Made by a program: the position numbers and the translations under genes
In this document: piece by piece, positions 47,901-60,800 of the stretch
Numbering within the stretch: position 1 is the stretch's first letter
How the letters are laid out: every line of letters starts with the position of its first letter
Assembly (NCBI GenBank): GCA_030340625.1
Contig: JAOPHQ010000850.1
Coordinates: forward strand, 248,001-312,000
Direction: 5' to 3'
Origin: Merluccius polli
Lineage: Eukaryota > Chordata > Actinopteri > Gadiformes > Merlucciidae
DNA length: 64,000 nucleotides
The notes under the pieces: generated by a model
What the model was told of the DNA's origin: nothing
What the model saw: only the letters and a program-made list of their open reading frames with translations
Database searches by the model: none

Positions 47901-50900
47901 TTTTGATTCTGATAGATGTTTTTATTTCGATCAGTTAATAGTTCAGTAATGTAGCATCAGCATAGTCCCCCCCATAGAAAGGGATATATCTATAAGCCAA
48001 AATCAATGATAATGAACTTCTGTTTACGGATTCCTGTGTTCTACTTTTCAATTTTTCACGGAGAACAATGGAACCTGTAAAGACAGGCATCTTTGTTGCA
48101 TATTTTCATCTGCTTTTTTTCCCTTTTAGCTCTATTTCAATATGTAAACTATACAAATACCTGTGTTGTAATGTTTTAACATGCACATATTCTTGGGATC
48201 AACTCCACATACATCGCGTGCATGATCAAAATGTGCATCGTACTTACATGCATTAAAATTAATTCACAGGTATATTTCTTCTTCTGTGTGGTTTAATAAT
48301 ACCTTAGAATATATTATAAGACACAGAAGTTCAGACAGAATGCATTTCAAAGTTGATGTAGCGTAACGTACGGTTCTGACAAGGCTGGGGCCAGAACAAA
48401 GTTATTTAACAGGAGGGAAAGGATTAGTCTCTCGGGGGCAATGCAAACAACGAAAATGTGAGGAAAGGTTGGAGTCAGACTGGAAATGACACTCATTACA
48501 GCCCTCGAACCTACAGAGCTGGATGGCATCTTGCAGTTCACCCACATTACGATTCCTCCTAGCAATAACTCAGTAATGCCTCAAATCTTAGTTCAATGCC
48601 TGGCTGGCGGGGAGCATGGGTGAAGATAGAATAAGCCGTGGGTGCGTTGGGGGGGGGGTAGTGCATGGGTGTACCCATCAAATGTTTGTCTTCCAGGCAT
48701 TTGAAGTAGTAGTCATCTTTAAAAGCACTCTAGTTTCAATTCTGTCTCAATTCAGTCTTCCAGGCTGGGTCTGATGGCAGCTTGTGGTTTAAGGGCTGGG
48801 TTTTTAGTGCCGACACTCAGAGATGAAGTTATGAATCTATAGATGCTCCCAGAAACCAGAGCAGAGGTTATCATCTCCTTCTGTGCCATCGCTTTACTCT
48901 GAACCCTCCTCAGAAATATATTATTGTTGTTGCTGTTTCCATGTATGAAACGTAAATAAACAATAATTTCCTGGTGTTTTTCTGTTCTGATTCATAGGCA
49001 CGCTTACTTCAGCTATGTTATAAGCCATTGGTTTTCATTTTAGCACAGCAGGCAAGAAAGAGGTGAGAAACGCTAACCTATGGCCTATAACCACTGTGCC
49101 TGCAATCACCAACAAGAGGTATATCAAGTATATAACAGAGCAGTATACATATTCCTGCATCTAGTCATTTAAATTATTTTTTTATGTTGACACGTCACTG
49201 TGGTCAGTTTTACTGAATTTAATGCAGGTATGTGAAATGTACCCAGTGAAGCATTGTGAGTGCTCATACATATCCCCGGTCTGCCTAGTGAGCCAACTAA
49301 GCAAATAGCAAAATTAAATTGAATTTCAACATCCCTCACCATGACGCTGGTGCCTTTATATACCCTTCAAACACAAATATATTTTGACTGCCTCTTGGTT
49401 TTAGAAAGCTCCTGTTTTCATGCTGTAATTCATAGTACGCTTTACAAAATCAAAAATATCTCAACCTTATATTTGGTTAACACGGAAAAAGAAACAGTGA
49501 TTTGTTTCTGTCTGGAATAACAATTATTTGGGAATGTTGGAAGTTTGCCCTGTGGAGATCATTGGAGGTTACATTTGACCATTTAACCACTTTGACATGA
49601 AATGGAAAAATACAGATACAGAAACAGCAGAAACAGAGCAGTCATGTAAAACTATGAGATCATCCATTCAGTCCTATGCATCTGCCTGCAATGAGAATAT
49701 AAATTCAGTTCTGTTACATTTGCAAAACAATTACCTAATTTTACTCAAAATTAAACTGTATTTTGGGTTACCCAGCTATGTATAAATAATAATAAATAAT
49801 AGTAGTAACAAAAAAACATGTTTGTATGTTGTGAACTATACTGGTAGAAGACATGAAATGAAACCACAGTGAATCAAGCATTTCAATGGAAACATGCTTA
49901 CTTTAGACTTTCAACTCCACGGTAAATCCACAACAGAGTGTCTCTAGAGTTAGGCAGACTTTAAGGATGAAAATTGCTTGAGTAGTTAAATAGTTATGAC
50001 ACAAGTGTGCTATTCAAATAGTTGTTCTCGCTCACTGTGACACATTACAAGATATACTGATCCAAGTTCACTTGAGGCTTTTCTATACGTTGCTCTTTTG
50101 TTTATAATAACATGTAACATGCTGCTCATAGAGAAAAACAAGGACAAATATGCTGTCATGCACAAATATGAAGCTCAATTCTGTTTTGAACTGAACCTTT
50201 TGAACACTTAATGAATAACTACATCATACAACTGTGCTTAAATAAACAGCAACAATGTGTTACAAGAACAAGAAATCAAGACGCAATCAAATGCAGACAG
50301 ATGCTTCGGGCATTGTCCTTTTGGTACTATAGTGTGTAAGACAGCAAGATAGTTCATTCAGCAATCAGCTTCCTTGCTCAAATTCGTGATTCACCATGTG
50401 AAGTCTTCTGAACATTAAGTAGGCCTAAGCGGTCTCACATTCACCATGTTGCTCAGTTGCTCAATAATATTATGTTATACAGACACATTTTATGGCTTTT
50501 ATTTCTTGTTAACAGTTGCTGGAGCCCTCAGTTCCAATTGGCTATGGACAACCAATGTCTTTTGGGGCACCACGGGTTGCTAAGCTAAGAAAAACTTTCC
50601 TTTACGTAAATCACCGTGGTTGTGATGAGATTTGTGCAAGCTTGACACATGAGTGCTTTGCATCATCCACACACACTATGCACTTCACAAATACTTGGGA
50701 TGCATAAGAGTGGGAAATCTAATGAGGAAAGCTGCACGGCCTGGCGGAGGAATCACACACACAGTAAGCTCGGGAAGAGATTGGACGCCTGCAGGAGAGC
50801 TGATATTGAATGCTCTTACATACACTTCTGATGAGAAATGTGCCATGTTTTCTGGGGTTGACAGAGTCACATGGTGTGGATAATCTCTTGTTTTCAGGCT

Positions 50901-51163
50901 TCTCGGGTGTTTTACTGTGAAGGGGCCGGTGGCAAACGTTAAAATCACTTTAGAAAATGCTTGGGAAAAGAAGCTGCCATCCCTTACCAAATGTCATCTG
51001 TCACTTATAGTTACGTAGAGTTTTCCTTACAAGAAAAAAATGTTTAAAAACTAAACAAACCATTTGTATCAATCTTTTCTTAGAATAACCCATGAGAGTG
51101 GAAGGTATAATGTAATTATCACATTCGAAAGGCATCGTGTATCCAGTTATCAGCTGTACAAAT
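44991..51163. other. About 6.2 kb with no gene recognised
   Basis: Mostly AT-rich unique-looking DNA. Contains a G16 run (47299-47314), a G-run at about 48650 and many short false frames (up to 101 codons). An acceptor-like TTTATTTCTTGTTAACAG at about 50513 precedes a 63-codon open stretch that I could not identify. Confidence 0.3.
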
Positions 51164-51182
51164 AGTGTGTGTGTGTGTGTGT

Positions 51183-51217
<35 letters not shown>

Positions 51218-51244
51218 CACGTGCACTATGTGTGTGTGTGTATA
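51164..51244. repeat. (GT)n microsatellite, interrupted
   Basis: About 80 bp of GT with an ATGT and a GCACACGTGCACTA interruption. Confidence 0.95.
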
Positions 51245-52334
51245 ATTGAGCTTCATTATCTGTCCCTATGTAAGCAGTATCTCAGGCATTCCTTTGTAAC
51301 TGTCAAGTCGACACTGTGCAGCTAGCACTACACTGCAGAGAGAGATGGAGGGAGAGAGAGAGAGAGATGGAGGGAGAGAGCCACATTGGTATTTTTTTCC
51401 AAAACACTTAATGATGTGGGACTGGAATACTTGCTGGCACATATGATAATCCTCTTGTATTGAGAATTCACTAAAGCCATGGCTTTGTTTATGCACCATC
51501 ATGTCTCGAATAGCTTAGCAGCCAAAACAACATCAAATAGGGGGACTAGGTCATGCAGTAAGGCCAGAGAGAGGAGAGGAAGGCTTTAACCCTAATAAAG
51601 TCCTGAACAAATTTGAGCTTCATAATGAATAACTTTTGTGAGGTTTTTCTTAATTAAATTGGAATTCAAGTGAATGTTTAGTTTAATTTTGTTCTGCAAT
51701 ATATAATTTATAAAGGGGATGCAACAAACCCCTTTTTCCTATCTGATTTGGGTCCTTTTCCTTCATATATTATTTTTTAAAAATGCCCTCACCAGAAAAA
51801 GCAGCAGCTGAAGTTTGTTATATATTCAATAATTGTAACATCTGTTGGCCTACAGATTTGGCTAATACAGGAAATCACTCAATCATTATCTATATACATT
51901 TTTGTGAAGGAAAAACAAAAACTGTATGTGTATATATATTATATAACTGTACATTATATAATGCCTATAAATACTTAGGCTACATTTGTATGTTCTTTTG
52001 TAAATAGATTAATTCACACAGGCTATAATCATAATCACAGCTACGGAGGAATAACATTTGATATATACAGCAGATGGGTAAAACTCAACGCCAATTGGTT
52101 GTACAATTGCTATATATGAAAAGAGATTCAGAGGAATTAATAGAATATAGTTAGATAATCATAATTCGAATGGATGAGCAAAGTAAAAAAACCAAAACAT
52201 AAATAAAAAAATAATATTATATATATATATATATACTTTATTATTTACTTTTATACTATTTATATATTATATATATACTATTTACTTTTTCTGTTTTTAT
52301 TTTTCTTCAAGGACAGAAAAACCTAAACAAAAAG
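51245..52334. other. No gene; GAGA and TA tracts
   Basis: A (GA)-rich part at 51337-51380 with two GAGATGGAGGGAGAGAG copies, and (TA) tracts at about 52215-52270. Confidence 0.4.
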
Positions 52335-52960
52335 CACGTGGTAGCTTCCGGCTTGCCGTAGAATCCTCCTCCGCCATAGTGTTGACAGATCTCGTTGCTA
52401 ACAACCGGCTAGTAACCCATTGACCAGAGCAAACGACAGAAAATTCACCTCACACGTCTACGTTAACATCCTCGAAAAACTATCACATGAACAGTAAGTG
52501 TAAATACCACACACACACACATACACACGTTTCCCCTGAGTGCGTGTTCCCAAACAACAAACTACATAACGCCAACACACAATGCGGTAGTAGCTTAAGT
52601 GCTGGTTGTCATGTACAGGGAAGTTGTCGCGGACATCACCGTGAAACACTGCTTATTTAACACCTGATGCGCTGATTTAAACCGTAAAAACGACTTCCAA
52701 TCGCACCACAGCTACGTACTGGTTGGCTGTGGCCGGTGCAGTTAGCTCAACACAACAGAAAGTAGTACTAGGTGGGCGATGCTGTCGGTTGGGACGTGCA
52801 GTGCAGCGCCGGTAACTTTAAACACAGAGGACACTTACTGGGTACAAAGCTGCTCTGGTCGCCAATCAAATGCGACCGTTTATTTGAACTTTTAACTGTT
52901 AAGTCGGTAGCTAACATGCGGTGGCTAATCCTTTGTCTTCCTCCTACGTGTTGTTTCTGA
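52335..52960 (+). promoter_or_regulatory. Candidate promoter and first exon (CpG-containing)
   Basis: Seen: CACGTG at 52335-52340, CTTCCGG (ETS-type) at 52345-52351, many CpG in an otherwise AT-rich neighbourhood, then a stretch ending ATGAACA followed by the strong donor GTAAGTG (52494-52500). CpG-rich DNA continues to about 52960. Known: housekeeping promoters often combine E-box and ETS sites with a short 5' exon. Inference: a transcript could start here and splice out to the right, with its next exon beyond the window or unrecognised. The ATG has a weak context (C at -3). A minus-strand 162-codon frame (52768-53256) overlaps, with no known domain. Confidence 0.3.
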
Positions 52961-54986
52961 CTCTCTTCCACTTTTTGTTGCTCATATTCGCAAATGTTTT
53001 GGCGTGATAAAATGGTGACGATATAGGGAATTGATGGAGCTTCTGCATATGTTTGTTTAACAGCGTAGATTACATCACTGACTGACTCATATTGCTGTTT
53101 GTCTTTGTTGTACCTACGTTGCCGTCGAAAAATAATGTACCAGACAGTCTTGAAAGTGGGTGTTTTGTTTAAGTAATTATAGTCTCCTTTATATAACGAT
53201 AGCTTATTACTTTGTGTACTGTATACCTTTGCATACTTGCGCAATGAAAGATGCACTCTCTTTACTTTAATGCAGCTCTAGCTGCAGCCTAATATTACAG
53301 TAATCAAAACTCTAGGTAATTGGGGAATATTGAGCCTCTCTTTTTATAATGTGTATAATATATCTAGTCTGCATCTTTTCCACGTCTGTAATTGTGTTGC
53401 TGATCAGTTTTAATGGGTTTACTATAAGATATACACATAGAGCCAAGAGCACTGTCTTACTACAAAGCAAAAAACCTTAATCTTACACAGTGGTTTGGGC
53501 CTACTCATTACATTTAAGTTGAAAATCCCTTGATTTGCCACAAGTGAAGGACAGCGATAACCCACCACTGTGGTCTGGAAATGATGGGGCCTATCATTGT
53601 AGCACAGCTCTAAATGTCTGAAACATGATCTTTGGTTGAGGACACTTACGACTCAACGGAAAATGTAGAGGATCATAACCCCAAGCAGCCTCTGCAGTCG
53701 TTTGGAGTAAGGCTCATGAAAATGCATTTTTTTCCACTGAGAGATTTGAGGGATTGAGTCATTACGGTTAGCGTTAGGGTTAAATTTGTTTTGTGAACCA
53801 CGGCTTTATTGATAGTCAAGGTTAATCCCCTCTTTGATTAAAAACCTACCTTTTTTTTTATTCTAGCCCATGCTGTGCTGATGGTGTCAGAAATGATAAC
53901 CATAATCTAGGCAACAGACAATTAGGTAGTTTGAGTTTATGTTCATGTTTGGAATACTTAGACTAAATGAAGCGGACTTCATATTAATATTGGGAGCGGT
54001 ATCATTGACACCAATGTGAAAATGGTCCGTCACAGCATTACGACCATTACAGCTAGAGCTGTCCTGTTATTACTTCATCCAGTAACTCAGTCTTGTCAGG
54101 ATGGCAAAGTACTTGATTTTGATTCACCCATGAGCTATATTACCTGGGGCACACCTCAACAAAACTATATAACTGAACTGCCTGTTTTGTACAGTGACAA
54201 CCATCCAACTTCACAGAGCCAACTATCCCCTCAAGGTTTTTTAGACTGCTGTGTTCTGCTCCTGCTACTATATAGCATTGATACATAATCTTAACAAAAA
54301 TCAGAAACCAGTTACTATAAACTCAAATCGGTAATAACACTTAATTCACGATTCATGCAAATGTTAATATTTAGATTTAGGTCCATGTATTTATTTATTA
54401 TTTTCTTTCTACAAACCCTGACTCCCCCATGTCATGGAGTTCAGTGTGGTTTGTAACTGTAGTGCTGGAGCGATGTGCAATAGGTGTCCATATCTGTGAA
54501 GGCAGCAAGTTGTGTGTCATTAATCTGTCTGATCCAGAACCCATGTAGTTGTATGGTCTTTCTCTACACAAACGAGGCTGACAATAGCTTGGGGATCAAT
54601 AGCTATAATGTGAAGACAAAGTTTGTCTTGTATAATGTTGTGTGTTGATGTGTTGTATGAACATATTTGCAAACCTCCTTAGATATCCGTCTTATCTTCG
54701 ATCTTCTCCATGTTGTTTTTATTATTGTCAGAAATTAACTGTATATGCGTAGCAGAAAATACATTGGCCTCTAGGTAAACTCTGCAACAATCCCAGTGAA
54801 GCTAGACTAGGCTAAGATTTAGGGTAATGCAGCTAATCAGGGCTGTTGTGTATCTTGCCCATGCCCAAGGAAAAATAATCCCACCATCCCTCCCCACCCC
54901 AAGTTCAGACTGAGCATAGAATGCTTAATGGCCATAATGGATACATATTCCAGTCATGGACGACAAAGGCAAGAGCCAAGAGGTCA
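52961..54986. other. About 2 kb with no gene recognised
   Basis: AT-rich. The 90-codon frame at 54016-54288 shows no known domain. Confidence 0.35.
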
Positions 54987-55648
54987 GGGGCCGGATTCGT
55001 AAAAGTATCTTTAAAAAAAATCTTCGTAACTGCTGTTTTTTTCTTAAGATTGGACTTAAGAAAATTAAGAAAAACTGCTATTCACCAAAAGATATCTTAA
55101 GAATATGAATTCGTATCTTTTTATAACTAACTACAAGATAACAGTTTACTTGTCTTAAGTTGTCACATTGAAAAGTTATGCCTTGCTTTTAAATGGTAAT
55201 ATCGATTTTATAGTTTTAATTGCTTTATTTACAATATTCTTTCTCATTGTAAGGTGTTGCTAGCCTAGAAATCTAGACACCCCCTAGCGGCAGCAAATTT
55301 ATTTGGCAGCTAGGTAGGTCTAGCACGGCTCCGTCGGCTTTTTGGTGCTGATGTGGGTCTGGCTTGCCAGGCTAAGGTGTTGCTACTCACTGATTCAAAT
55401 TTTGTATGATTTTATATAGTAAAAGACATAGGTCTAGGCTACTACACACTATGCTAACTCCACAATTTGTTTATCACTTCTTGGGATATTACTTATTTAC
55501 TATAGATATTGCTTTACACTTCTTAAGAAACCAACATAAGTTCTTAAGAAAATGAAAGGTTCTTAGGAACATATTGAGTAATTGCCGTTAAGAACATTCT
55601 TAGGAACTTCATAAGAATTATCTTAGATACTTTTTTGAAACTGGCCCC
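54987..55648. mobile_element. TIR-bounded DNA element with internal CTTAAGA motifs, carrying a nested insertion
   Basis: Left end GGGGCCGGATTCGTAAAAGT ATCTTTAA; right end, reverse complemented, GGGGCCAGTTTCAAAAAAGT ATCTAAGA. Inside both arms are many TCTTAAG, TTCTTAGG and CTTAAGA motifs, as in a fish repeat family whose copies start GGGGCC-G-ATTC. The target duplication is unclear (AGGTC lies near both ends). Non-coding. Confidence 0.7.
55251..55385. mobile_element. Short nested insertion with 12-bp target duplication
   Basis: AAGGTGTTGCTA at 55251-55262 is repeated exactly at 55374-55385. The 111 bp between them starts near GCCTAGAAATCTAGACACCC and ends CTGGCTTGCCAGGCT, giving imperfect inverted ends (AGCCTAGAAATCTAGAC against AGCCTGGCAAGCCAGAC, 13 of 17). 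The duplication shows a clean insertion into the older TIR element. The 12-bp length would suit target-primed integration, but the inverted ends suggest a MITE. Confidence 0.75.
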
Positions 55649-56065
55649 AGGTCTTTTATTCAGAGGAGCCACACTCAACAAAAACTTGCATAGCAGCAGA
55701 CATGTTAGTCTAATGATTTCTGGTTTTCTTTCAAGTTTAGGTATACTAAATAAATGTTTAAATTTAGGTATTGGTTATTTAAGTTAATTTCCGATATTGG
55801 GACAGAAATGGTTGTAGTAAGCTTCACAGCAGTGCTACTGAGACTCTCTTCTTAAAAATCTAGCAAGGTAAGAATGCAGTTGTTTCCAGCAGAAGTGTTG
55901 AACTGCCAAAGTCCTTCAAATCAATTTGCTGGGCCAGTTGGAGTTCTATGGAGACCATTGTCTGTTTCTGTTCACAACTGTTTAGCCTCTCCTGGCACAT
56001 AGTTGAGTGCAATAGTTGTCCATAGGCTAATAGTTGGCCAGGGGGCTGGGCTGGCCACAGTCACA
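55649..56065. other. No gene recognised
   Basis: About 420 bp between two transposons. Confidence 0.4.
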
Positions 56066-58029
56066 CACAGCAGTAGGGCTGCAGCTATCGAATATTTTAG
56101 TAATCGAGTACTCTACTGAAAATTACATCGATTAATCGAGTAATCGGATAAAACGTATTTTTGCTTGGTTAAAGAGCAATTATGAATACACAAGAGAAAA
56201 TAACATATTTCACTTAATAATGAATGACCAATTGGTTTCCTTTTTTAGAATCAACTGTTTTTATTTAGCAAGTATTTTCTGGTCTTTAAACATTACCAAA
56301 GAGGCAACTGCTAACATAAATAAGAATAAGTAAAACACAAATAAAATTAAATTACTTTCAAGATAACAAAAATAAATAAAATTAAATTACTTTCAAGATA
56401 TCAAAAATAAATAAAATTACATTACTTTCAAGTTATCAAAAACATAAGGCATTTATTTTGCAGTGTCTTTTTGCAGTGTACAATTAAGACAACTACTGTA
56501 TTGGAACACAATAACCACACACATAATCAATAGAGTGAGACACACTGTGACCAGCTACGTAGTAGTTGACTAAATTTTACAACTGCTTAATTAACTTCAT
56601 TATGTTTTTATTTCCATCTAGACTCATCAGCGCTGTCCTTTTAAATTTTAAATCAACCCTCTATGAAGTCATGTCGTCACGCTCGTAATAAACTAACCAC
56701 AAACTTGACAGTAGTCAGTCATAATTAACAAAAACCTAGCCCTCTGCAAGGCAGGCGTTTATTATGTTCGTAAAATACATTAACGTTGATCAAACTGATT
56801 TGCTACGTTAATATTACCTTGTCTCCGGTCCTCCGCTCAATAGAGCGTAACAGTGACCGCCCCTTTTTTAACAGCAACGGTGGCGGAAGTAAATTTCCCA
56901 TGCATTTATCTCGTCCACTTTTCGTAGAATCCTTATAAAAATAGTATTAAGCCTTTAACCAATAAGCCAATGGTAGTCGTGACCATATTATGTTTGATTC
57001 GGGCATAAAAAGAATTTGGAAAACGGAAGAAAAGGCAAAGGTACAAGACTGTGTACATTATTTTGTGAACAAGTGAACTCATCCCATAAACCATTGCGAA
57101 CCCTTTCCGACAACTTCCAACCCGATAGTTTAGCGTGCTTCTTGCACCTTTGTAATTATTATAGTGTTTATATTTTTAATAAAAGTTGTGTCATATATTG
57201 TGTGTGTATGTATAGTGTTTCATAGTGTATATAGTGTTGTCATCGACATGGTACAGTCCTGACTGCAATCACCGCTCGCGCGTCCAACAATGCCGATTCC
57301 AAATGTGTGTCGGCTAAGACAGGGTGTTATATAATGGGTTATATAAGGTAATAACGTTTCTCGTTTTTAATACATGTGATTTTAGTTACGTATTCATTCA
57401 ACATTATGTATTCCTAGGCTTTATACTACCCAAATTACTATACAACACTGCTATATCATATATTTTTATTTTGTTTTTAATCATATATCATCGTATATTC
57501 TATATCAACATATTTTTCAATATGTACAGCTCATTTCATCTACAGCTCTAACAATAACTCTAACTTTCCATGAGTCTAAGGGACATCATGGTTGCTCTGT
57601 GTGGTAAACGATCGAGTTCAGTGGTAGACTTGACTTTCGTAGGTAAACGTTTCCATGGTAACAGCGAGCTCCACCAATCAAAGACGTCGTGTTACACTTT
57701 AGGATTGTGGGTAATGCAGTCCTTCTAAATGACATCGCGAATAAAACTTGTTTTCTTGAAACCTTCCTTTAGTTTTTGGTTACTAAAGTTGCCTATCCTA
57801 TCATTGCACAATAAAATGGCCGGTTGTAAGTATACATTGTATGGTTACGACGTAATGGCTTTTAATCAAAATCTCGACGGGAAAAATGAATGGGATTTTT
57901 ACTTCCAGCACCGCACTGTTGCGCTCTATTAAACTAACGATTCCTCGAGGCAGAAAAAAATCCTCGGACCATTTTTTGTATTCGAGGTACTCGAATTACT
58001 CGAGGAATCGTTTCAGCCCTACACAGCAG
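56066..58029. mobile_element. Complete hAT-like element (1.95 kb) with exact 8-bp target duplication
   Basis: CACAGCAG at 56066-56073 is repeated at 58022-58029. The element starts TAGGGCTGCAGCTATCGAAT and ends with the complement of TAGGGCTGAAACGATTCCTC. Subterminal ATCGA, TCGAG and ACTCGA motifs are frequent, as in fish hAT families with BED-finger transposases. At 1948 bp it is longer than a MITE, but only short open frames (up to 75 codons) occur, so it is non-autonomous or decayed. A 36-bp tandem repeat lies at 56337-56445. Confidence 0.9.
56337..56445 (+). repeat. 36-bp tandem repeat, 3 copies, inside the hAT-like element
   Basis: AAATAAAATTAAATTACTTT CAAGATA-CAAAAATA occurs three times with few changes. 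Confidence 0.9.
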
Positions 58030-59108
58030 CTATAGCAAAGCACAGCAAGCTCCGTAATCGCTCTGCAGCTCTATGCCGTATATGACATTAGGTAGTTTGT
58101 CTCTGTGAGAGGAGGGTGTTTATAATATCGACTAACTGTGTGTTAAAGTCAGCTATGAGCTATAATTATAGCTAGCCAAGAGCTATATGACTCATGCTCT
58201 CTGGTCACACGTTTCAGCCCTCGTATTGCCGATGGGGCTGTGGGTTTGGAGCTGCATCTCCCATTCCTTTTTTATTTGGTTAAAAAAACCTGACCATAAA
58301 GTGCTGGTCAGACCAAACATTTTTTATTTTATTATAGGTGAAAATTGTTACCCTTTACTCGATTGTATAAATTAATACATTAAATTATGTGAAACAATAC
58401 ATAACAACATCAACATTTCTCACAAGCATATTTTTGCTGAAATATCATAGAAGTTTACCCGGCCCGGTTTACCCGGTTGACTGCCCCGTCAGCTGGCCTT
58501 TCAACTTTACATTGGTTTTACATTGGAATTCAAACCTTTCCTTACTGAGACCAAGTAGCTTTACAGTGTTTCCTACAGAATTAGATTCTAGTTGTGGTGG
58601 TAGCCTCCCCGGGGGGGGGGGGTCACATTCTGTCGATTATTCTGATGATTAATCGAAAAAAATTGAAATCATTGCCTTTTTTTGAGATTGAGAACAATTT
58701 TTATTGAGAACAATTACAGCCTTAACTTTGGCATTGTAGAAACAGCATACAGCACTGCTGTTATATTACGCACTGTATTAAAACAATTATTCGTAGACAA
58801 GTATTCAGGGGTGGCACCTGGGGTGGCCAATCGAATTTCAAAACTGGCTTCACCAGTGGCAGCAATTATAGAAAATCTATATTATCAAACGCCAGTGCTG
58901 TTCTTGAACGGAACCCGATAAATTTGTTCAGCGAATCAGCGCACAGTATTCTGGTCAGGTGATGCAACATGGCTGCGACTCTCTCCTCCTGTCCCCCTCC
59001 CATTCCTCCCTCTTAGCGTTACAATTTCATTACCTTTGGCCTTAATCTGTATTGAGATTATCTCGGTAGATCAAAATATTGCGCCTCAAATGGAGGACTA
59101 ATATATAC
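58030..59108. repeat. Repeat-rich spacer with fragments of hAT-like ends
   Basis: ACAGTGTTTCCTACAGAATTA and CCTCCCCGGGGGGGGGG (58564-58622) resemble a fish hAT terminus, and GATTATTCTGATGATTAATCG after it resembles subterminal DNA of the 56074 family. CAGGGGTGGCACCTGGGGTG at about 58806 resembles another dispersed repeat end. None has a matched partner. No gene. Confidence 0.4.
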
Positions 59109-60166
59109 TAATGCCGTCTTTCCACTGGTAGTACCATCTCGTTTCGCCATGCCTTAGTGTGGCTCTACTTGGTTTGGTTTCAGACGTGTTGCGTTTCCAT
59201 TTAGAATCAGTATCTCTTCAAAGTGGGTGGGTCGTCACCACTGACGTACTTATCCACTCGACACATAAACTGGGCTGGCTGTGGGCTACGCAAAACACAA
59301 CAATGGAGGACTTGGAGGTGATGGTGTACTTGCTGCTGTTCGGCGTGTTCTTGTGCGTTGTTCCTTCCATGTTGATCAGTAATCGCTGAACGCAGATGCT
59401 AGTATTTAAAGGTAGCGGGTATCAGGCTCGGACGTCGCGCTCATCATGAGTCGTCAAGTGACGTCACTCTCTGTCCAATCAGTGGCCAACGAGTTCAAAG
59501 GCACATTTTAATGCGCCTTATTGCTAAAGCTTCTTTCTTTATATTTTCTATTTTATTATGTGGTGTATATTTTTTCGCTAATAAACCGTGGTTTTACGTG
59601 AGTGCTCTCTACTGTTGTGGTCAAAGACGGGTGAAATCACGTGGCTGAAAAACTAGCTCAAAGCGGCATTAAGTTATAAAATAAAAGTATATAAGATAAT
59701 CATTAAGTTAAGATAGATCCTTACAAACACTATTCATATGAGAACTGCTGCCATACACTGGAATGTGGATGGCTGACCAGGTGTGGCCGTGATGTAGAAT
59801 AATAGCAATGTAAATTAATAGACAGCCATAATGCTGTATAGTGATAGACATCCTGGTGAACGTCTAATGTGTAAGAAATTAAAGACACAGGGGTGGTACC
59901 AGCATAGACGATGACTATGTGTACCAGTATTAGTAGATCTCTTCTTCTAGTGTGTAGAAATAGCAAAGTAGGTCGCCTTTCCTCAGTTGTGACACCTCTG
60001 TTCAGGAGAAGACTGCAACTACTGTCGTGGCCACCAGCGCGAGTATAAATAGTTATGGCGCTCCCGTGACGGCACATTGTCGCGCGACAGCTTGAGAACG
60101 GCGAGTATACTGCGGCCTTGAGTCGAGGCGAGACGAGCTGGTACTACCAGTGGAAAGACGGCATAA
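59109..60166. mobile_element. PIF/Harbinger-like non-autonomous element with TAA target duplication
   Basis: TAA at 59109-59111 and at 60164-60166 flank a 1052-bp element. The terminal inverted repeats are TGCCGTCTTTCCACTGGTAG plus TACCA, identical at both ends. CCACTGG-type ends resemble the TTTCCACC ends of the 13257 element, so both probably belong to related Harbinger families. The 76-codon frame at 59159-59389 could be a leftover of an N-terminus, but it shows no nuclease or Myb motif. Confidence 0.85.
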
Positions 60167-60702
60167 CTGACACGACTCAGTGCGAAGTGTCTTTCATGTG
60201 CGAGTGAGCTAGCCAGTCACTGACTAACTTTAGGACAGTACAGTAGTCACACATCACTGGAAAACATTTATTCGTATTAAGTAAACATCGATCTAAGCTA
60301 TCAGAAGTGTAGAGGCTATTCACAGACGGAGCGAGAGGGCTAGAGCGGGGCAAGGAGTGGTTGATGCGTGCATGCAGCTCTACAATTAAATACGGTTTTA
60401 CCCATTTTAAATAGTTGAAAAATAGAAAATCAATATGTGGCAATCAATGTTTCTATTGTGGTGGGCCGCCACAATTTTTAAAAAAATAATTTAATAACTT
60501 TAATAACTTAATTAATTTCTTTTAGCTAACATGGCCCAAAATAATGATGACGTGACCATGCATCCCTGCTCGTCCACAGATCTTGCTTAAAATAAATAAC
60601 CATCTGCAGGCAAACGGTAAATAGGCCTATTGGTATCTGTGTATTGATGCATTCAATTACAAAGATACATTCAGACACATCAAGTCATCAAGGCACAAGT
60701 AA
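60167..60702. other. No gene recognised
   Basis: About 540 bp. The 88-codon minus frame has no recognised domain. Confidence 0.35.
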
Positions 60703-60800
60703 TGGCTAGGCATCTTGGTCAAGGATGCCTTACATTGAAGATCGATCCCAGAACCTTTTGGCTGGGAGTGGACCCTAGCCACTAAACTGTCCTGCCTCCT
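60703..60800 (-). mobile_element. tRNA-derived SINE fragment
   Basis: On the minus strand: A-box-like ACAGTTTAGTGGCTAGGGTC, B-box-like GGTTCTGGGATCGATCTTC, then GGCATCCTTGACCAAGATGCC. The arrangement equals the head and body of the SINE at 13100. The tail is missing. Confidence 0.75.

Noticed and set aside
50516..50707. 63-codon frame after an acceptor-like tract as an exon
   Set aside because: No recognised similarity, no clear donor at its end, and single acceptor-like tracts are common in AT-rich DNA.
52768..53256. 162-codon minus-strand open frame
   Set aside because: Longest minus frame outside repeats, but no family resemblance and no splice support. Kept only as part of the promoter-candidate discussion.
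59159..59389. 76-codon frame as a Harbinger protein
   Set aside because: No DDE nuclease or Myb-like motif; probably non-coding filler of the element.
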